Origin: Lactobacillus laiwuensis | GTDB taxonomy: Bacteria; Bacillota; Bacilli; Lactobacillales; Lactobacillaceae | Direction of reading: 5' to 3' | Length of the DNA stretch: 64,000 nucleotides | NCBI RefSeq assembly: GCF_019972835.1 | Contig: NZ_BPPB01000007.1 | Coordinates: 1 to 64,000, forward strand | Shown here: one piece after another, positions 17,380 through 26,137 of the stretch | How the letters are laid out: each line of letters opens with the position of its first letter | How positions within the stretch are numbered: the first letter of the stretch is position 1 | The notes under the pieces: model-generated | Seen by the model: the letters and a program-made list of their open reading frames with translations, nothing else | Databases searched by the model: none | Told to the model about the DNA's origin: nothing | Made by a program: the position numbers and the translations under genes

Positions 17380-18675
17380 TCAAAACGCAATTGTTTGGTT
17401 ACGTTTTGGTAAAATCCTGTTACCATAAGGGTTTTCCACCAGCTCCGGATGCAATGTGTGCACAGGAATTAGTGTTGGTGGTTGAACCCAAGCAATAATT
17501 TGTTTTAGTTCTTGCTCGTCAGCGTGACCAGAACAACGCAACATTTGAACTTCAATATTTTGCTTCTCCAACTTTTGCAAAAATGGCTGATAGGCTGGAT
17601 CAAAATCTCCTAATGGCTCAGCATTTGAATGAATATACAAGCCTCCTTTTTGCAAATGGTCAAAATCAGCAACTGCTTGCCAGAGGAATTCGTGATCATC
17701 ATTTAGCAGCTCATCGTACTGAACAGCCAGTTCTGGTTTCAGATCAGCGAATTTTTGCTCCCCTGGCAAGTAGTAATACGGCAAATCCTGATTAATGCTT
17801 TCCTTGAGCAGATGAGCTCTTGCGGCATGTAAAACAACTCGGTGCGGTGAATCAGAAATAATGCGCAATAGCCGTTCTACATTGGTCGGATAAGTATTGA
17901 AAGTGATTTGCCGCTTAGGGTTGTCATTTTGCAATTGTACAAATTTGGCAGTCAGTTCATCCTCATTTTTAGGGCCGGTAAATTCTGCGCTATTTTCGTC
18001 ATGCTTTTCTTCCGGCCAGGAAAAGCCGGTTGCTTCAGTAATTAAAACATCACAGTCTTTGGCTGCTGCCAAAAAATTTTTAACCCAGTCAGGATGATAC
18101 CCGTGAAGACGAATATCGCCAGTATAGGCAATTGCTAAATCGGGTGTCCTAACTATCAGGCCAGTGGCACCATACGCATCGTGGTCACTGGGCCAAACAG
18201 TCATCGTAATATCGCCTACTTTTATTGGTTTTTGATACTCGGCTGCAATAATTGGGCGAGTATAGCTCGGCTCATGACCTGCAGCCGGCAGCAGAAAGTC
18301 GCCTTTTTCGTTTAAAGCAGGCAGCATCTTAGCTGTTATCGGCCCTGCATATAAAGGTATTTCTGGGGCCAAAAAATTCATGGCTTTGCTGTGATCCAGA
18401 TGAAGGTGCGAAATATAAGCAGCCGCGTGTTCCCAGCGTTCATGATCAAGCGGCTTACCAGTTAGCTCAGGATCATAAAAATTAGGCACATCCCCAATTA
18501 ACTGGTTATCAACTAAAGTCTGGTATTTTTCATCAGGTAGATTCAATTCCGGTCTGTAGACTTCACCCAAGTCAAACAGGACATGAGACTTGTTATAAGC
18601 TACTTCAATCATTGGCCCACCAATGGTATTTAAACCGTTGTAAAAAGTGATGGTAGTTTTAGCCTTTAAGGTCAT
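17380..18675 (-). CDS. Metallo-beta-lactamase-fold hydrolase (RNase J-like) within the transporter operon
   Basis: A 431-residue cytoplasmic MBL-fold enzyme. The metal motif HLHLDH is at residues 90-95, the bridging Asp lies in IAYTGDIRLHG and C-terminal histidines lie in SGHADEQEL and PVHTLHPE, an arrangement like RNase J/beta-CASP proteins. It overlaps the upstream permease by 17 nt, so it is a true operon member. In the E. coli ugp operon this place is held by the phosphodiesterase UgpQ, so this enzyme may cleave the imported phosphodiester. That substitution is my inference; a nuclease or another hydrolase role is also possible. Confidence 0.85.
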   Translation of the reverse strand: MTLKAKTTITFYNGLNTIGGPMIEVAYNKSHVLFDLGEVYRPELNLPDEKYQTLVDNQLIGDVPNFYDPELTGKPLDHERWEHAAAYISHLHLDHSKAMNFLAPEIPLYAGPITAKMLPALNEKGDFLLPAAGHEPSYTRPIIAAEYQKPIKVGDITMTVWPSDHDAYGATGLIVRTPDLAIAYTGDIRLHGYHPDWVKNFLAAAKDCDVLITEATGFSWPEEKHDENSAEFTGPKNEDELTAKFVQLQNDNPKRQITFNTYPTNVERLLRIISDSPHRVVLHAARAHLLKESINQDLPYYYLPGEQKFADLKPELAVQYDELLNDDHEFLWQAVADFDHLQKGGLYIHSNAEPLGDFDPAYQPFLQKLEKQNIEVQMLRCSGHADEQELKQIIAWVQPPTLIPVHTLHPELVENPYGNRILPKRNQTIAF

Positions 18676-19483
18676 TGCGCACTACCCCCTTGATGATTTG
18701 CTTTCTAAAGATTAAGTACAAGATTAAAATTGGTAAAACAGTTAAAGTTGCAGCAGCTAATTGCAATTGCGTCTCACTGCCGGCGTCAGAAGCAAAGGCT
18801 GACAAACCATTATTTAGAAGGCGCATCGTGTCTTCATTGGTAACCAGCAGAGGCCAGAGAAATGAATTCCAACCAGAGATAAAACTTAAAAGACCAACTG
18901 TAAACAAGCCACCCTTTGACATTGGTACTAAAATTTTCCAAATGTAGTCCCAATCGCTGGCACCGTCAATCATAGCTGCTTTATAAATCGTATCCGAAAT
19001 TGAACCAAAGTAGCTCTGCAAGTAATACATGTAGAAAATGGAAGTCAAGAACGGCAAAACCAAGCCTACATAAGTGTTAAGTAAACCCATATGAGCAATT
19101 GTATTGTAGTTAGTAAAAATAATTGCTTCACCGGGTACCATCAATAGTGATAAAAGCACCATTTGAATTAAGCCCTTGCCCTTAAAGCGCAGGTTAACCA
19201 TGGCAAAAGCGCCAAGCAATGAGTTAAACAGACTGACAATCGTAGTCACGCTGGCTGTTAAAACCGTGTTGAAAAAGTAGCGCCCAAATGGTGCACGAGC
19301 GAATACTTTGGCGTAGTTAGACCACTCAAAATGGTGGGGAATTAGTGTCGGCGGAATCGAAGTGGTTTCCTGAAAACTCATTAAGCCGCCCAAAATCATA
19401 TATATGAATGGAAAAACGGTAATAACGGCAAAGAGAAATAAGATAATGTAGCTGAATAAGACTCCTAAACGAATTCGTTTCAT
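18659..19483 (-). CDS. CUT1 ABC transporter permease (UgpE/MalG-like)
   Basis: A 274-residue inner-membrane subunit with about six TM helices and the EAA loop YKAAMIDGASDWDYIWKILV that contacts the ATPase. It begins immediately after the UgpA-like permease (no intergenic base) and overlaps the MBL-fold gene by 17 nt. It forms the translocation pore with the UgpA-like partner. Confidence 0.92.
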   Translation of the reverse strand: MKRIRLGVLFSYIILFLFAVITVFPFIYMILGGLMSFQETTSIPPTLIPHHFEWSNYAKVFARAPFGRYFFNTVLTASVTTIVSLFNSLLGAFAMVNLRFKGKGLIQMVLLSLLMVPGEAIIFTNYNTIAHMGLLNTYVGLVLPFLTSIFYMYYLQSYFGSISDTIYKAAMIDGASDWDYIWKILVPMSKGGLFTVGLLSFISGWNSFLWPLLVTNEDTMRLLNNGLSAFASDAGSETQLQLAAATLTVLPILILYLIFRKQIIKGVVRNDLKG

Positions 19484-20350
19484 TTAATTTTCTCCTATCT
19501 TCTTCATCATTTTCCGTTGCAAGAATGTCGCAAATAAAATAATCAGGAACAAAATTACGGTTGCAGCCATGGCAACTCCGGGAGTACCGACGATTTGAAA
19601 CTTATTGTAAATGTAGAACACTGCGGTTGTTCCTGAATTGCCCACTCCAGCTTGCCCGTTGAAGAGTGCATAAACTGAAGTATAAATTTTAAAAGCCCCG
19701 ATCACATTCATTGTTAGCAAAAAGGCAATAGTAGGAACCAGCTCTGGCATAGTAATGCGCCAAAACTTATCGCGACCGCTGGCGCCAAACATGTCAGCAA
19801 TGGTATAAAAATTAGGATCAATATTACGCAGTGCCCCCATTAATATAACAATATTAAATGCTAAAGATGACCAGATTCCGAAAATAATAATCGTAGTTAA
19901 AGACATTGCCGGATCGTCAATCCAGTCAGGAGCCGGTAAATGCAGACACCTGAGCACGAAGTTTAACATACCGTAATCACCGTTAAAGATATAACGAAAG
20001 ACAATCCCAATGGCAATTGTCGAGGTGACATAAGGCATAAAAAACGTGGTTTCAAAGAAGGACTTATGCTTAACCTTGTCAAAAATAATCCATGCCAGCA
20101 TGATCGAAATTGCTAGACCCACTGGTACAGAAATAACAGCATATAGCACTGTATTTTTAATGGCCAGCCAAAATTCTGGGTCGTTAAAAATATACTGATA
20201 ATTGCTAAAACCATTCCAGTGTAAGTCAATTAAGGAACCACCCTGAAAACTCATGCTAAATGCACGCAAAATAGGGTAAATACTAAATAAGGTGACAAAG
20301 ATGATAGTTGGCGCTAAAAAAAGCCAAGCCTTTTTTTGATTTGTCTTCAT
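19484..20350 (-). CDS. CUT1 ABC transporter permease (UgpA/MalF-like)
   Basis: A 288-residue inner-membrane subunit with about six TM helices and the EAA-loop segment ADMFGASGRDKFWRITMPEL. Start and stop overlap the neighbours by one or no base (ATPase stop at 20350; the next permease at 19483), so the genes are tightly coupled. Confidence 0.92.
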   Translation of the reverse strand: MKTNQKKAWLFLAPTIIFVTLFSIYPILRAFSMSFQGGSLIDLHWNGFSNYQYIFNDPEFWLAIKNTVLYAVISVPVGLAISIMLAWIIFDKVKHKSFFETTFFMPYVTSTIAIGIVFRYIFNGDYGMLNFVLRCLHLPAPDWIDDPAMSLTTIIIFGIWSSLAFNIVILMGALRNIDPNFYTIADMFGASGRDKFWRITMPELVPTIAFLLTMNVIGAFKIYTSVYALFNGQAGVGNSGTTAVFYIYNKFQIVGTPGVAMAATVILFLIILFATFLQRKMMKKIGEN

Positions 20351-21435
20351 TAGTAAACTCGCTCTCCTCCAGGTGTAAAAAGAAATACCCGATTAAATCG
20401 CATTTTAAGTTTAACTTGATCGCCTCGTTTAATTGGAGTTTCGAGATTAATTAGGGAACGCACTTGCTCATTATCAAATGTAAATTTTAAAATACGTTCA
20501 CGTCCAATTAGTTCAATATCGTCTACCGTAGTCTCAAACAGGCCATTAGGATCAGGAACAATATTTTCGGGTCGAACAGATAAGACATACTCACCGTCTG
20601 GTATTTCCCGTTTAAAACGTGACTGCTCCAGATCGGCAAGATTTATCGTAAATTGGCTTGACTTTAATTCATTTGCAGTTTTTGTTACTTTAAAATTATC
20701 AATTACCGGATTGCCAACGAAGTTGGCTACAAAGTAATTATTTGGTTCCAAATAAAAGTTTTGTCCTAAATCATCTTGTTGAATAATGCCATCATTGAAC
20801 AAAATAATCTTATCACCAATAGACAACGCTTCTTCTTGGTCGTGGGTTACAAAGAGGGTCGTAATCCCTACAGTTTTTACAAGTGACCTTATTTCTTCAC
20901 GAATTTTCAGGCGCAATCTAGCATCCAAATTGCTTAATGGCTCATCCATCAGCAGAATTTGGGGTTCTTGCACCAAAGCACGGGCAATTGCTACACGTTG
21001 CTGCTGACCACCAGATAAATTACCCGGCTTTTGTTCAGCCAGTTCTGTAATCTGTGTCAACTCCATGTATTTAGTGGCAATTTTTTTGGCTTCTGCTTTA
21101 GGCTTTTTGTTAGCACCTACAATTAGCGGAAACATAACGTTTTGCAAAACTGTCATATGAGGATATAATGCATAATTTTGAAAAACATAACCGATATGGC
21201 GATCCTTAGGTGCAACTTTTACCACCGACTTACCGTTAAAGATAATATCGCCCTCTGTGGGATTAAGTAAGCCGGCCAATATATTTAAAATTGTTGTCTT
21301 GCCGCAACCAGACGGCCCTAGCAAGCAAACTAAATCTCCTTTTTTAACCGAAAAACTAACGTTTTTAATTGCTTCATGACCATTGTCATAAACTTTTCGC
21401 AGGTTTTTCACTTCAACAAATTTATTGTTATCCAT
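20350..21435 (-). CDS. CUT1 ABC transporter ATPase (UgpC/MsmK-like)
   Basis: A 361-residue cytoplasmic ATPase. Walker A is GPSGCGKTT, the signature is LSGGQQQRVAIARAL, Walker B is ILLMDEPLSNLD and the switch His lies in FVTHDQEEA. The C-terminal ~120 residues form the TOBE/regulatory domain found in MsmK/UgpC, which can serve several sugar transporters. First gene of the operon, with the promoter at 21479-21507. Confidence 0.94.
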   Translation of the reverse strand: MDNNKFVEVKNLRKVYDNGHEAIKNVSFSVKKGDLVCLLGPSGCGKTTILNILAGLLNPTEGDIIFNGKSVVKVAPKDRHIGYVFQNYALYPHMTVLQNVMFPLIVGANKKPKAEAKKIATKYMELTQITELAEQKPGNLSGGQQQRVAIARALVQEPQILLMDEPLSNLDARLRLKIREEIRSLVKTVGITTLFVTHDQEEALSIGDKIILFNDGIIQQDDLGQNFYLEPNNYFVANFVGNPVIDNFKVTKTANELKSSQFTINLADLEQSRFKREIPDGEYVLSVRPENIVPDPNGLFETTVDDIELIGRERILKFTFDNEQVRSLINLETPIKRGDQVKLKMRFNRVFLFTPGGERVY

Positions 21436-21478
21436 TAACTCGCACCACTATAATCTCTATTTCTTTTTTACTCTCTTA

Positions 21479-21507
21479 ATTTTATGATAAATAGTTTGAG
21501 AACACAA
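21479..21507 (-). promoter_or_regulatory. Promoter of the Ugp-type operon
   Basis: On the minus strand TTGTGT (21507-21502) and TAAAAT (21484-21479) are 17 bp apart, about 45 bp before the ATPase start. The rest of 21508-21762 is AT-rich and holds only the endA terminator. Confidence 0.6.
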
Positions 21508-21647
21508 CCTAATTTGCTTCATTAAAATTCGTAATTATCTTATCATAAGCAAGCTTTTCAACTAATTATTCGTATTTATCAAGTAAATTACTAATTATTA
21601 ACTTAAAAATAGTTTTATTGTTCTTATTTTATAATTTTGCTTTAGAG

Positions 21648-21674
21648 AAAAAACGATAATAAATCTTACTATCG
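21648..21674 (-). terminator. Weak terminator after the endonuclease gene
   Basis: On the minus strand CGATA (21674-21670) pairs with TATCG (21658-21654), followed by TTTTTT. It lies about 90 bp past the endonuclease stop. Confidence 0.55.
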
Positions 21675-21762
21675 CTTATTTTAATCTCTGTATATATTAA
21701 TTAATATTTTATCCGAACATTTGACTATTTTTTAAATATAATTTTTTGCCATTAGCCAAAAA

Positions 21763-22635
21763 CTAATAGTTATCTTTCACAAAAATCTCATGATCAACTT
21801 TGGCTCGGCCATTATTATAGTTAAAAGAATATCCTGGTTGAACGTTAAACAAATAGACATTAAAATCAAGTTCTCCGTCAGTCGACACCGCTTGTAAATT
21901 AATTCCCCTAGCCATTAATTCGTCTCCACGAAAAATCGGCGTAGCTTGATAAATCACTTTTTTATTCTGTCTTAGTGCCACACGTATACGGCTTTCAAAC
22001 ATTGTTTGAATTCTTTGGTTGGAAAAAGCAGACTGTGTGAACAAATTTTTAGGGTTATTTTGGTCACCTGAATGATTACCGGGATTGAAGTTGCCTTCAA
22101 GGTCAATGCCCGCAGAAACTGAATAAGCTATCAGATGTCCGCGATTATAGATTTGCGTACCATTGCGTCGGTTATAATGCCAGCCGGTCGGTTCAACGAA
22201 TTGACGGACCCTTAGACTGTCGTTAGCAACGTTACGCTTTTGCAAAAAGGCCGTATTGGAATGAGATGTCCTATTTAAGCTATCTAAGTCAGAATAAATA
22301 ACCCGATTAACACGCCAGGCATTTTTGATTAAAGTTGAATGGTCATTATTGACTGTTATGTAAGACGAACCACCACTCTTAAAGTTTAAATTAGCCAGTT
22401 TTTGGTAATCTTCATGTGACAGCCCACCATAAACCTTATTGGCAGGTTTGGCCTTACCAATTTTATTGCTCTTCTGCCGGTCGCTGCGGGTAATCCTGTT
22501 CATTGTCTGGTGTCCACTTGGGTCTGAGCCACCTTTAGTAGAAACAAACCAGAACAAGAACAGGATAATAATCACTATTGCCCAGAAATCTCCATTAGTT
22601 GTTTTATTGCTTCGTCTGCTCCTCCTGCGTGCCAT
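21763..22635 (-). CDS. Membrane-anchored DNA/RNA non-specific endonuclease (EndA-like)
   Basis: A 290-residue protein. An arginine-rich start and one TM helix (~14-32) anchor an extracellular beta-beta-alpha-metal nuclease domain. The catalytic region reads YNRGHLIAYSVSAGIDLEGN followed by SGDQNNPKNLFTQSAFSNQ, the NRGH variant of the DRGH motif. EndA-type enzymes degrade extracellular DNA and in streptococci feed one strand to the competence machinery. Uptake genes are not adjacent, so nutrient DNA scavenging is equally possible. Confidence 0.92.
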   Translation of the reverse strand: MARRRSRRSNKTTNGDFWAIVIIILFLFWFVSTKGGSDPSGHQTMNRITRSDRQKSNKIGKAKPANKVYGGLSHEDYQKLANLNFKSGGSSYITVNNDHSTLIKNAWRVNRVIYSDLDSLNRTSHSNTAFLQKRNVANDSLRVRQFVEPTGWHYNRRNGTQIYNRGHLIAYSVSAGIDLEGNFNPGNHSGDQNNPKNLFTQSAFSNQRIQTMFESRIRVALRQNKKVIYQATPIFRGDELMARGINLQAVSTDGELDFNVYLFNVQPGYSFNYNNGRAKVDHEIFVKDNY

Positions 22636-22703
22636 TCACATTGCTCCTTGTTTAATAATAATTAAGTATAGCTAATCGAACTGTTGTTTGCAATAGGAAC
22701 AAG

Positions 22704-22730
22704 AAAAAAGCAAGGTTGATGATCTCTTGC
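22704..22730 (-). terminator. Terminator of the DUF3290-YetF-sirtuin-exonuclease operon
   Basis: On the minus strand GCAAG (22730-22726) pairs with CTTGC (22714-22710), followed by TTTTTT. It follows the exonuclease stop closely. Confidence 0.65.
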
Positions 22731-22740
22731 CTCCTAAATT

Positions 22741-23694
22741 CTAACTTCTGGCCCATTCATCCAGCATATTCAAAAAGTAGCTTTCAGACAAGCGCTTAAT
22801 CTTGCTGCCAGCATGATTATATTCCCTTGCCTTCAACGTTTCCGGATTATTTTTACTAAAAAAGCCATCATCACTCATGATTAAATAGTCTGTATCAGCT
22901 TTGACACCGCTTTGAGCTATGCCATTCATATTATTAACCATTTGAGCGGCTTCAGTGCCGTTTATTTCTACCTCAGGAGCAAAAGCAATCTTTTTATTAT
23001 TAACCGGATTACGAAATCCTAATTCCCAGACTTCCAGCTCTTCCTGCAGCAAATCAATGTTTTTCAGTTTGCCTTGTGCTTCTTGCAATAGTTCAGGGGT
23101 AAAATGCTGGCGAAAATCATCATAAACTTTTTTAGTATCAAGGGAATCTTCCAGACCATGATGCTGTTCTACTTGTGCAATGCCTGCGCGCTGAATACAG
23201 TCAAGCAAGCGATTGTGCTGTTGCGGATAATATACTCGAGCTAAACGCAACACATCGACATAATCGTTACTAAGCTCCGGCAAATGAAATTTTCGTGCTA
23301 AATCATATAAAAAATTGAGATCGAAATTGACGTTATAGCCAATGATAATATCGTCACCAATAAACTTGCGAAAAGACGTCATTGCCTCTTTTACAGGTTT
23401 TCCTTTTTCAAGAAGCAGATCTTCGGTAATACCATTTAACTTAGTGATAAAACTCGGCACCCGATTTGACCGGGGATAAACAACCAGTTGACTAAACTCA
23501 TCTACTACATGGTTAGCTCGAACTTTAACTGCACCTAGTTCCGTTACATGATCGCGATAGGGATTTAAGCCGGTGGTTTCAATATCAAGCATTGTATAGT
23601 CAGAAATGAAGTCAGGCCATTCTTGACCCTTGCCCCGGATCTTGTCTTGGACGCCAGAAACATGCAGTACGCCTTTTTTTACATAAATACTCAT
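22741..23694 (-). CDS. DnaQ-family 3'-5' exonuclease with C-terminal BRCT-like domain
   Basis: A 317-residue protein. The DEDDh exonuclease domain spans ~30-195: ExoI DIETTGLN, ExoII IGYNVNFDLNFLYD and ExoIII HHGLEDSLDTKKVY. The C-terminal ~80 residues, with TDYLIMSDDGFFSKNNPETLK and a final amphipathic helix, look like the BRCT-type module of DNA polymerase epsilon-like proteins. It probably trims or proofreads DNA ends. It is the last gene of a four-gene operon, 9 bp after a SirTM-like gene, which suggests a stress or repair role. Confidence 0.88.
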   Translation of the reverse strand: MSIYVKKGVLHVSGVQDKIRGKGQEWPDFISDYTMLDIETTGLNPYRDHVTELGAVKVRANHVVDEFSQLVVYPRSNRVPSFITKLNGITEDLLLEKGKPVKEAMTSFRKFIGDDIIIGYNVNFDLNFLYDLARKFHLPELSNDYVDVLRLARVYYPQQHNRLLDCIQRAGIAQVEQHHGLEDSLDTKKVYDDFRQHFTPELLQEAQGKLKNIDLLQEELEVWELGFRNPVNNKKIAFAPEVEINGTEAAQMVNNMNGIAQSGVKADTDYLIMSDDGFFSKNNPETLKAREYNHAGSKIKRLSESYFLNMLDEWARS

Positions 23695-23703
23695 AAAAAT
23701 CAG

Positions 23704-24525
23704 TTACTCCATCACTAAACTGTTAATTAAACTTGCTGCATCAGCATTCATACCAGCACTGCGTTCTTGAATTTCCGGTAATAAATTTTCCTGCTTAAAG
23801 TCAGCAGCCACATAGGACCACTGCGGAAATTCAGCCACTAAACGTTCAATTGGCTCCCGTAGCTGCGGACTGGTTTCATCAACTCCCAGTTCCAAAAAGA
23901 CGGTAGCTTTATCTTCATTGCCGGTTAGAAACCAGCGAAAACGAGTGTTGGCTTCGGTTTCTGGATAAAAATGATCATTAAGAGGCATGTGTATTTCCAA
24001 TGGTTGACCACATACTTCACATTTTGGCACCAATTTTTCTATGTCTTCATCCGGCTTCTTGGCAGCAATCTTTTGGATGACATTCTGACAATTCCGCAGC
24101 CCATGATTAATTCCACTCGAGCATTGCGCTTTAGTCCAATCGCCAAAAGCATTAAAAATGCGGTTAGTGTTGAAGCCCGCATTTTCAAAAAAGTGGCCAA
24201 AAGTTGAGGTAGCAACGAAATATGGTCTATGTCCAATTAACTGCAGAAGTTGTTTTAGCGTCTGACTAGGATGATAATCAACGGAATATTTTTGAATAAG
24301 GTTTGACCATAACTGCCACTTTTCAGACCAAGAGCAAATATGCTGATCAAGTGCAAAGCCGACTGAGTGGACATCATACTTTTGGACAACTTCAGGAAAA
24401 CTCTGCTCAAAATCTTCCTGACCCAACAGATCAAGCCCTTCAATTTTAGCTAGACCGTTGCCAGCAACAACAACTACAAATGCCGCATTTTGCACTAATT
24501 CTCGTGCCTTATTCAAATTTTCCAT
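23704..24525 (-). CDS. SirTM-like (class M) sirtuin-family protein
   Basis: A 273-residue protein with divergent SIR2 features. The usual GAG(I/L)S nucleotide loop reads AGNGLAKIEGLDLLG, the TTNVDHxFxxAG segment reads TSTFGHFFENAGF, and FGDWTKAQCSSG resembles the GDxxxxQC segment of SirTM enzymes. CEVCGQPLEIHM gives a zinc CxxC. Known SirTMs ADP-ribosylate lipoylated GcvH-L and sit beside a macrodomain, lplA and gcvH-L; none of those is here. This may be a stand-alone ADP-ribosyltransferase or deacylase, or an inactive relative. Spacing of 9 and 13 bp to its neighbours places it in an operon. Confidence 0.75.
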   Translation of the reverse strand: MENLNKARELVQNAAFVVVVAGNGLAKIEGLDLLGQEDFEQSFPEVVQKYDVHSVGFALDQHICSWSEKWQLWSNLIQKYSVDYHPSQTLKQLLQLIGHRPYFVATSTFGHFFENAGFNTNRIFNAFGDWTKAQCSSGINHGLRNCQNVIQKIAAKKPDEDIEKLVPKCEVCGQPLEIHMPLNDHFYPETEANTRFRWFLTGNEDKATVFLELGVDETSPQLREPIERLVAEFPQWSYVAADFKQENLLPEIQERSAGMNADAASLINSLVME

Positions 24526-24538
24526 CTAAATCTCTTCT

Positions 24539-25174
24539 CTATTTTTGGTTGTAAGCAGTAAATGAAAGCTTCCCATCTTCAATTTCACCTAAGAAAATAT
24601 CACTAGCATCATTATAACCAGCTTGCTTCACTTGCTCTTCTAACCACTTATCGTCCTTATTAATAGATTCAAGCACATCTTCATTGATTTGACCATCATT
24701 AATTAACGGAAAACGGACATTTTTTTCATCCTTTTTAATAACCGTCAGCTGACCATTCTTTTCAAAGATGCAATTCTTCACTTTATCAACTGAATAAATG
24801 CCTTGACTACGCAATTTAAACATTAATTCATTGGCTGAAAGCCCGGCAGACAAGCAATTACGGGATAAAACCTGACCGTCTTTAATTATCTGAATTGGTT
24901 TGCCATCAATTAAGCTGCGGATAAAGTTACTGTGTTCTCTGGCAAATTTTAGGATAAAAACGACCAAGGTCCAGACGATTAAAACCAGCAGAAACTGCAA
25001 AACGGAAATATTTGCGTTATAAATAACTCCACCAATGATGCCACCAAGAACATAATTTTGAAGTTGGTCTAAAGCAGTGGTCGGAGCTATGTTGCTCTTG
25101 CCAAAAACATTTATTTGAAAAATTAATGTTAACACACCTAAGGCAAATTTAATAAAAAGCTGTGTATAATTCAT
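24539..25174 (-). CDS. YetF family (DUF421) membrane protein
   Basis: A 211-residue protein with three N-terminal TM helices (~1-80) and a cytoplasmic domain containing IQIIKDGQVLSRNCLS and LRSQGIYSVDKVKNCIFEKNGQL, typical of YetF/YcaP/DUF421 proteins. B. subtilis YetF relatives act in spore or stress physiology; the biochemical role is unknown. It sits 13 bp after DUF3290, the usual partner in lactobacilli. Confidence 0.9.
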   Translation of the reverse strand: MNYTQLFIKFALGVLTLIFQINVFGKSNIAPTTALDQLQNYVLGGIIGGVIYNANISVLQFLLVLIVWTLVVFILKFAREHSNFIRSLIDGKPIQIIKDGQVLSRNCLSAGLSANELMFKLRSQGIYSVDKVKNCIFEKNGQLTVIKKDEKNVRFPLINDGQINEDVLESINKDDKWLEEQVKQAGYNDASDIFLGEIEDGKLSFTAYNQK

Positions 25175-25187
25175 TATTGCTTTCCTC

Positions 25188-25637
25188 CTAATTCTTCACA
25201 TTGACTTCGTGATTAATTACATGAGCCTGTTTTAAAGAATATGAATTGTTATCGTCATTTAGTTCCAGTTGATAGTCAATGTCTTTGGAATCAACTCTGA
25301 CAATGAGGCCGTTTTGCAAGGTGGTAGAACTGACCATGACATCTGAAACTGGAACCTTATGATCTTTAGCAACTGATTTAATAAAAGGCGCAATCTGTTC
25401 GGATTGGGATTTTACTACATTAGTTTGCACATATTTTTCGTATTGCGTTCCCATAAATAAAAGTAAAAACAAAAGTGCAATAATACCCAGATCCCGGTAG
25501 CGGGTGTCAAATCTGTGGCGCAGGTAAAGAACAGTGAAAGCGATCATGGTCAATGCTGCAACTGCAATCAACACATAGAGAATGGTTCTACTGGTGTTTT
25601 GATTTTGCTGGATATATTTAAGTGTGTAAAAAGTCAT
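25188..25637 (-). CDS. DUF3290 family membrane protein
   Basis: A 149-residue protein with two TM helices (~17-37 and ~48-63) and a soluble C-terminal domain (HKVPVSDVMVSSTTLQNGLI). DUF3290 and DUF421 genes form a conserved pair in Lactobacillaceae. GAGG precedes the start codon by 10 nt. First gene of the operon that ends with the exonuclease. Function unknown. Confidence 0.88.
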   Translation of the reverse strand: MTFYTLKYIQQNQNTSRTILYVLIAVAALTMIAFTVLYLRHRFDTRYRDLGIIALLFLLLFMGTQYEKYVQTNVVKSQSEQIAPFIKSVAKDHKVPVSDVMVSSTTLQNGLIVRVDSKDIDYQLELNDDNNSYSLKQAHVINHEVNVKN

Positions 25638-25807
25638 AACATAATTACCTCTATCAAAATACTTTATTCTAATTTCTATATAACTAACTTAGCGTAAAAT
25701 TGCCAGCTAATTATTTTTTATTTTTACCAAATAAACCTTAAAAATGCCTAATTCCTCCTTTTTAGCTTATTCAACTATGTTTATAAGCTTACCTATTATC
25801 AGTATAA

Positions 25808-25843
25808 CAAAAAAGCAGTTAGAACCTATCTAACTACTGCTTA
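25808..25843 (-). terminator. Terminator behind a broken small gene
   Basis: On the minus strand AAGCAGTAGTTAGA pairs with TCTAACTGCTT through a small bulge, followed by TTTTTTG. It lies about 20 bp past the stop of the interrupted ORF at 25862. Confidence 0.75.
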
Positions 25844-25861
25844 TTAGTATTCAATTTATTT

Positions 25862-25978
25862 CTAGTTTTGAGAAGCATCTGTTGCTGTATCCAAACTTTC
25901 GCCTTTTGCATCAAAGTCTTCTTTTAAATACTCGCTAGCATCTAGATCTTTTAACTATTTGAGTTCAGCCATTTTCAT
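25862..25978 (-). pseudogene. Small acidic protein gene interrupted by an in-frame TAG
   Basis: From ATG 25978 the frame reads MKMAELK, then TAG at 25957-25955, then continues open as LKDLDASEYLKEDFDAKGES and on to SLDTATDASQN before TAG at 25864-25862. The reading frame, acidic composition and terminator behind it indicate a real small gene of about 38 codons whose AAG or CAG codon became TAG. Stop-codon readthrough is an alternative. The product is not recognised. Confidence 0.6.
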
Positions 25979-26064
25979 TCTTTTTAATCTTTATCTTAAA
26001 TAATAAGCTAATTGTAACATGCAAGTGCTTAACTTAAAGCTAATTTTTATATTATCTCTCATTT

Positions 26065-26093
26065 TTGGCATTGGTTTTTCTTTCTATTATAAT
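26065..26093 (+). promoter_or_regulatory. Promoter of pepI
   Basis: TTGGCA (26065-26070) and TATAAT (26088-26093) with 17-bp spacing, about 45 bp before the start. The rest of the 25638-26137 gap holds the interrupted small gene and its terminator on the other strand. Confidence 0.8.
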
Positions 26094-26137
26094 GAGCTAA
26101 AATAGAGACTAGTTGATAACGATTAAAGGAGAAAAAT

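Noticed and set aside
25745-25760. Perfect SD AAGGAGG on the minus strand near 25755
   Set aside because: No ATG, GTG or TTG follows at a usable distance; only a short frame starting with ATT, so no gene is called.
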